From NCBI GenBank assembly GCA_009617715.1, contig VTFK01000027.1, positions 1 through 64,000 of the forward strand: 64,000 nucleotides of DNA, written 5' to 3'. The notes beneath the pieces are model-generated. The model saw only the letters and a list, made by a program, of their open reading frames with translations, was not told where the DNA came from and made no database searches. The stretch is from Plectrocnemia conspersa. Taxonomy: Eukaryota > Arthropoda > Insecta > Trichoptera > Polycentropodidae. Positions 61,235 to 64,000 of the stretch are shown here, piece by piece (position 1 is the stretch's first letter; each line of letters begins with the position of its first letter). Position numbers and translations under genes: made by a program.

Positions 61235-61985
61235 GTAGAAGGTGTATAATATTACACTTAAACGAAGGAAATATATTTAATTATATTAATAAAAATAAAA
61301 ATTAAATAAAAATTGAATTTGATTCATTGCTTTCCGAGGCACCGGTAATGCGTTCTGTTGTTTCGACCAATAAAAAATAAGCATTTAAATATAAAACAAA
61401 ATGGCTGACAGTACCGTGACAACAGTTTTAAATAACGCGTCAATAATTTTCATTAATTCGTCATTTGACTGAATGTAAATAATCGGATTGCAAGTTAACT
61501 AGTTGTGTTATAACTATGACAATTAAATATATACATAATGTGTTGAGGATTAAAATAATACATTGATAAAATTAGATAAACAATCATAAAACAATCTTCG
61601 TAATGAAATCTTCAAATTTTGAATTCCCGGCGACGGGCTCCGAGGCCTAAAAGTGAGTTTTTCTTTTTATAACACATAAACATTGTCATTGCTTCTGATT
61701 TAATGCATAATACATTTATTAAATTAGATAAACAATCATAAAGCAATCTTGGTAATGAAATCTTCAAATTTTTGATTCCTGGCGACGGGCTCTGAGGCCA
61801 AAATGTGAGTTTTTCCTTTTACATTACATTAAAATTATCGTTGATTCTGATTTAATGCACATATTCGTTATATTTAGCTAAATATAATTACTCGAATTGC
61901 AAATAAAGCAGGTACATTTTAAACGTGAACGTGTAATATATCCTTAGTATGTATGAGGATTGAAAGTTAATGTCGATCAAATCGG
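61235..61985 (+). repeat. unidentified interspersed repeat, copy B, with internal tandem duplication
   Basis: Opposite-strand relative of 55430-55975. A segment of about 152 bp is duplicated within it (61559-61710 and 61711-61862). Both units contain TAGATAAACAATCATAA, CGACGGGCTC and GTGAGTTTTT. Copy A has this unit once, so the duplication is specific to this copy. Class unknown. Confidence 0.85.
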
Positions 61986-63617
61986 CGCTGTAGTGGGAAC
62001 GCTATATTTATCATCCAACGGACAGCTTATAAATATGTGGTTTATTGAATGTTATCTAATAGACACCATTTTGCAATGATTATAAATATGTGATTGCATA
62101 CCAGGAATAATCGATAACCAAAATATTTAAGAGTGGCTTATTTTTAATCCCAATGTGTGTATGTATACGTCATGGTTTTTAGTCAATTTTTGTTCTGTGC
62201 CATCATTCCTCCTTGAGAATAGCCAAATTCAAGATATTCAGTTACATCAAACTTATGTAGTATGTTCTTTATAAAAAAAGATAATACTTGCTGACATAAG
62301 ACGATTCACTCTTTGCTTATATATAACAATTCTACGTTGTAGCCATATAGGTCATCAAGTTGTTCCATCATTGTTTCTGAAAAATAATTAAAAACAATAA
62401 GACCTTATATAGAGTTGAACATTAAACACATTATTTATTTAGTTATTACTACTAATACAATTTATAAATTAAATTTAAACGAAAACCGAAGAACAAAATT
62501 GACAGAAGTTTCTGTAGAAAATTAAACACGTAGATTGGCATTACTTCTTAAAGTAATAAGTTGTACGTCGTATTTTAATTGTTTGCAATACGTAAATATT
62601 ATTAGATCTCTCATTGCTTCTGAAAATTAACTGTAAGCGATACTATATAGTGGGTAAAATGTAACTTTTTGTTTACACTACAATATGTTTAATGTAATAT
62701 GTTAAATTAACTTTGGCATGTATCTTTAATTGTGCTGTTTGTCTTTTAATATTAGATACTAAAAAATCAATAGTAATTTTGTTAGAATAGCCGTGGTATA
62801 TTATTCATGTAACCAAACACTTTCTGGCACACTCATAATTTAAACTTTTGTTTATATTGTTTATAATTCCAATGTACACTATTTTGATTCATCTTTAGCT
62901 AACACTTTGTAAGAAAAATGCTGTGATTATAACATATTTCACTGTTTATTTAATCGCACTAAGCTGTATCATGGCGCGCGCTTGACATATCACGAAAGTG
63001 TCAAATGTGAGCAAATCTTACGGTAGGAAATCCCAAGTATTGGCGCGCTTGAAAACGAACTACGCAATTGATTTTTTTTTTATTCAAATTGTAAAACACA
63101 TATCAAAATATGTACAAAAATCATCAAATTGTAAAAAAAATATTTTTTTAAATATGTTTAGTTTATACGGGATTTAAAATATAATATAAATTATGTGGAT
63201 TTGTATTAGCTTCTCAATACAGAATAAAGATGTACTTAAATTTTGTCGAACGTTGGCAATTTTAATACAATTTCGCTTGAAAAAACATTTTCAACAAAAA
63301 GGTGCAAGGTTTCAAAATAAGTACTATTCAATACCAACCAACTACTAAACATATAGTGTTGCAAGAATCCCTCTTACTGACGCCTTTGAAAGGAAACTAC
63401 ACAAAATTGTATATCACTAATATAAATATTTTTTAAATTAGTGGTTTACAATTTTGTTTAAATTAGTGTTATACGATACTATTTATTATTATTATTTATT
63501 TAACTGTAAAATGATACGAAATGTTACGTTTTAATATTATTTTTATGTTGAAAATATTTTGGTATTTTTTGTTTTATTAATATTTAGTTAAGTTACAAAC
63601 ATATTTTAAAAATTAAA
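61986..63617. other. AT-rich intergenic sequence, nothing recognised
   Basis: No exon, RNA gene or mobile element end that I can support. A short GC-richer spot (62970-63060, with two GGCGCGC/TGGCGCGCTTG words) is the only compositional change. Confidence 0.5.
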
Positions 63618-63910
63618 CAGTGAAATTTATTTGTAACGAATGCCCAAATAACGAAATTCCCAGTATAACGAATCTTCAATTTGTCCCCAAAAATCTTTCA
63701 AACAAAATGTTTTCATTCTAACAAAGACTGATCTCAGTGTAACGAAATATTTATTTAACCCAATAAGAGGTTATTTTGATGCTGTGGTGATATGCTAATT
63801 AAAAATTAAATAATAATATATCAACTTCCTTACATTCAATATGACGAATTTTCTGTATACCGAAATTTATTCATTGCTTCCGTGAACTTCGCTATATTGA
63901 GATTTAACTG
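63618..63910. mobile_element. Tigger/pogo-like MITE, 293 bp (same family as 28276-28708)
   Basis: Left end CAGTGAAATTTATTTGTAAC and right end, read inward, CAGTTAAATCTCAATATAGC. TA follows the right end (63911-63912); the left TA is mutated to AA. Shares AGTATAACGAATCTTCAATT, AACAAAATGTTTTCATT and GACTGATCTCAGTGTAACG with the 433-bp copy, which has about 140 bp more in the middle. Confidence 0.8.
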
Positions 63911-64000
63911 TACAATGTTTAATTTATGATTATCTAGCTAAGTTTTAAACCTATTCATAAATGATATGCAATATTTAGATTTATCATTAAATATCTAAGT

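Overview
This window looks like a piece of an AT-rich insect (hexapod) nuclear genome. The supporting observations are GT-AG spliced coding exons separated by kilobase introns, an AKH/ACP/corazonin-type neuropeptide receptor exon, an insect-style alpha-1,3-fucosyltransferase, AATAAA signals just after the stop codons, TA microsatellites, and a mixed load of decayed animal transposons (LINE, mariner, hAT, Tigger/pogo, piggyBac and Harbinger types). I cannot name the species from sequence alone. All assignments are by eye; no database or alignment tool was run.

Only three protein-coding loci are supported. (1) The last three exons of a glycoside hydrolase family 31 (alpha-glucosidase-like) gene lie on the + strand at 19761-20024, 26393-27181 and 30367-30723. 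The fold landmarks are kept but both catalytic carboxylates appear replaced, so it is probably a pseudoenzyme. Its 5' exons were not found. (2) The first coding exon of a GnRH-like-superfamily neuropeptide GPCR lies on the + strand at 46200-46577, behind a GC/CpG-richer 5' region. Its remaining exons are not recognisable in the window. (3) A complete, single-exon alpha-1,3-fucosyltransferase (397 aa, Golgi type II membrane protein) lies on the - strand at 57629-58822. It may sit inside an intron of the receptor gene or simply downstream of it. I see no functional link among the three genes.

Layout: 1-5.2 kb holds two head-to-tail, minus-strand copies of part of a decayed non-LTR retrotransposon; the first copy is full of homopolymers and deletions and may be an assembly artefact. 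5.2-12.4 kb is unexplained sequence with a small repeat pair. 12.4-19.7 kb is AT-rich and non-coding. 19.7-30.8 kb is the GH31 3' half, whose introns carry two mariner remnants and three MITE-like elements. 31-40.6 kb has several inverted-repeat elements, including an unclassified 1,017-bp element with terminal inverted repeats. 41.9-44.8 kb is a broken hAT transposase carrying a 231-bp hAT MITE with a perfect 8-bp target duplication. 45.1-52.3 kb has three more LINE reverse-transcriptase fragments around the GPCR exon. 53.9-56.5 kb has a 636-bp piggyBac-type MITE (TTAA duplication) and a 187-bp Harbinger-type MITE (TTA duplication). 55.4 kb and 61.2 kb carry opposite-strand copies of one unidentified repeat. 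The window ends with a Tigger-like MITE related to the one at 28.3 kb.
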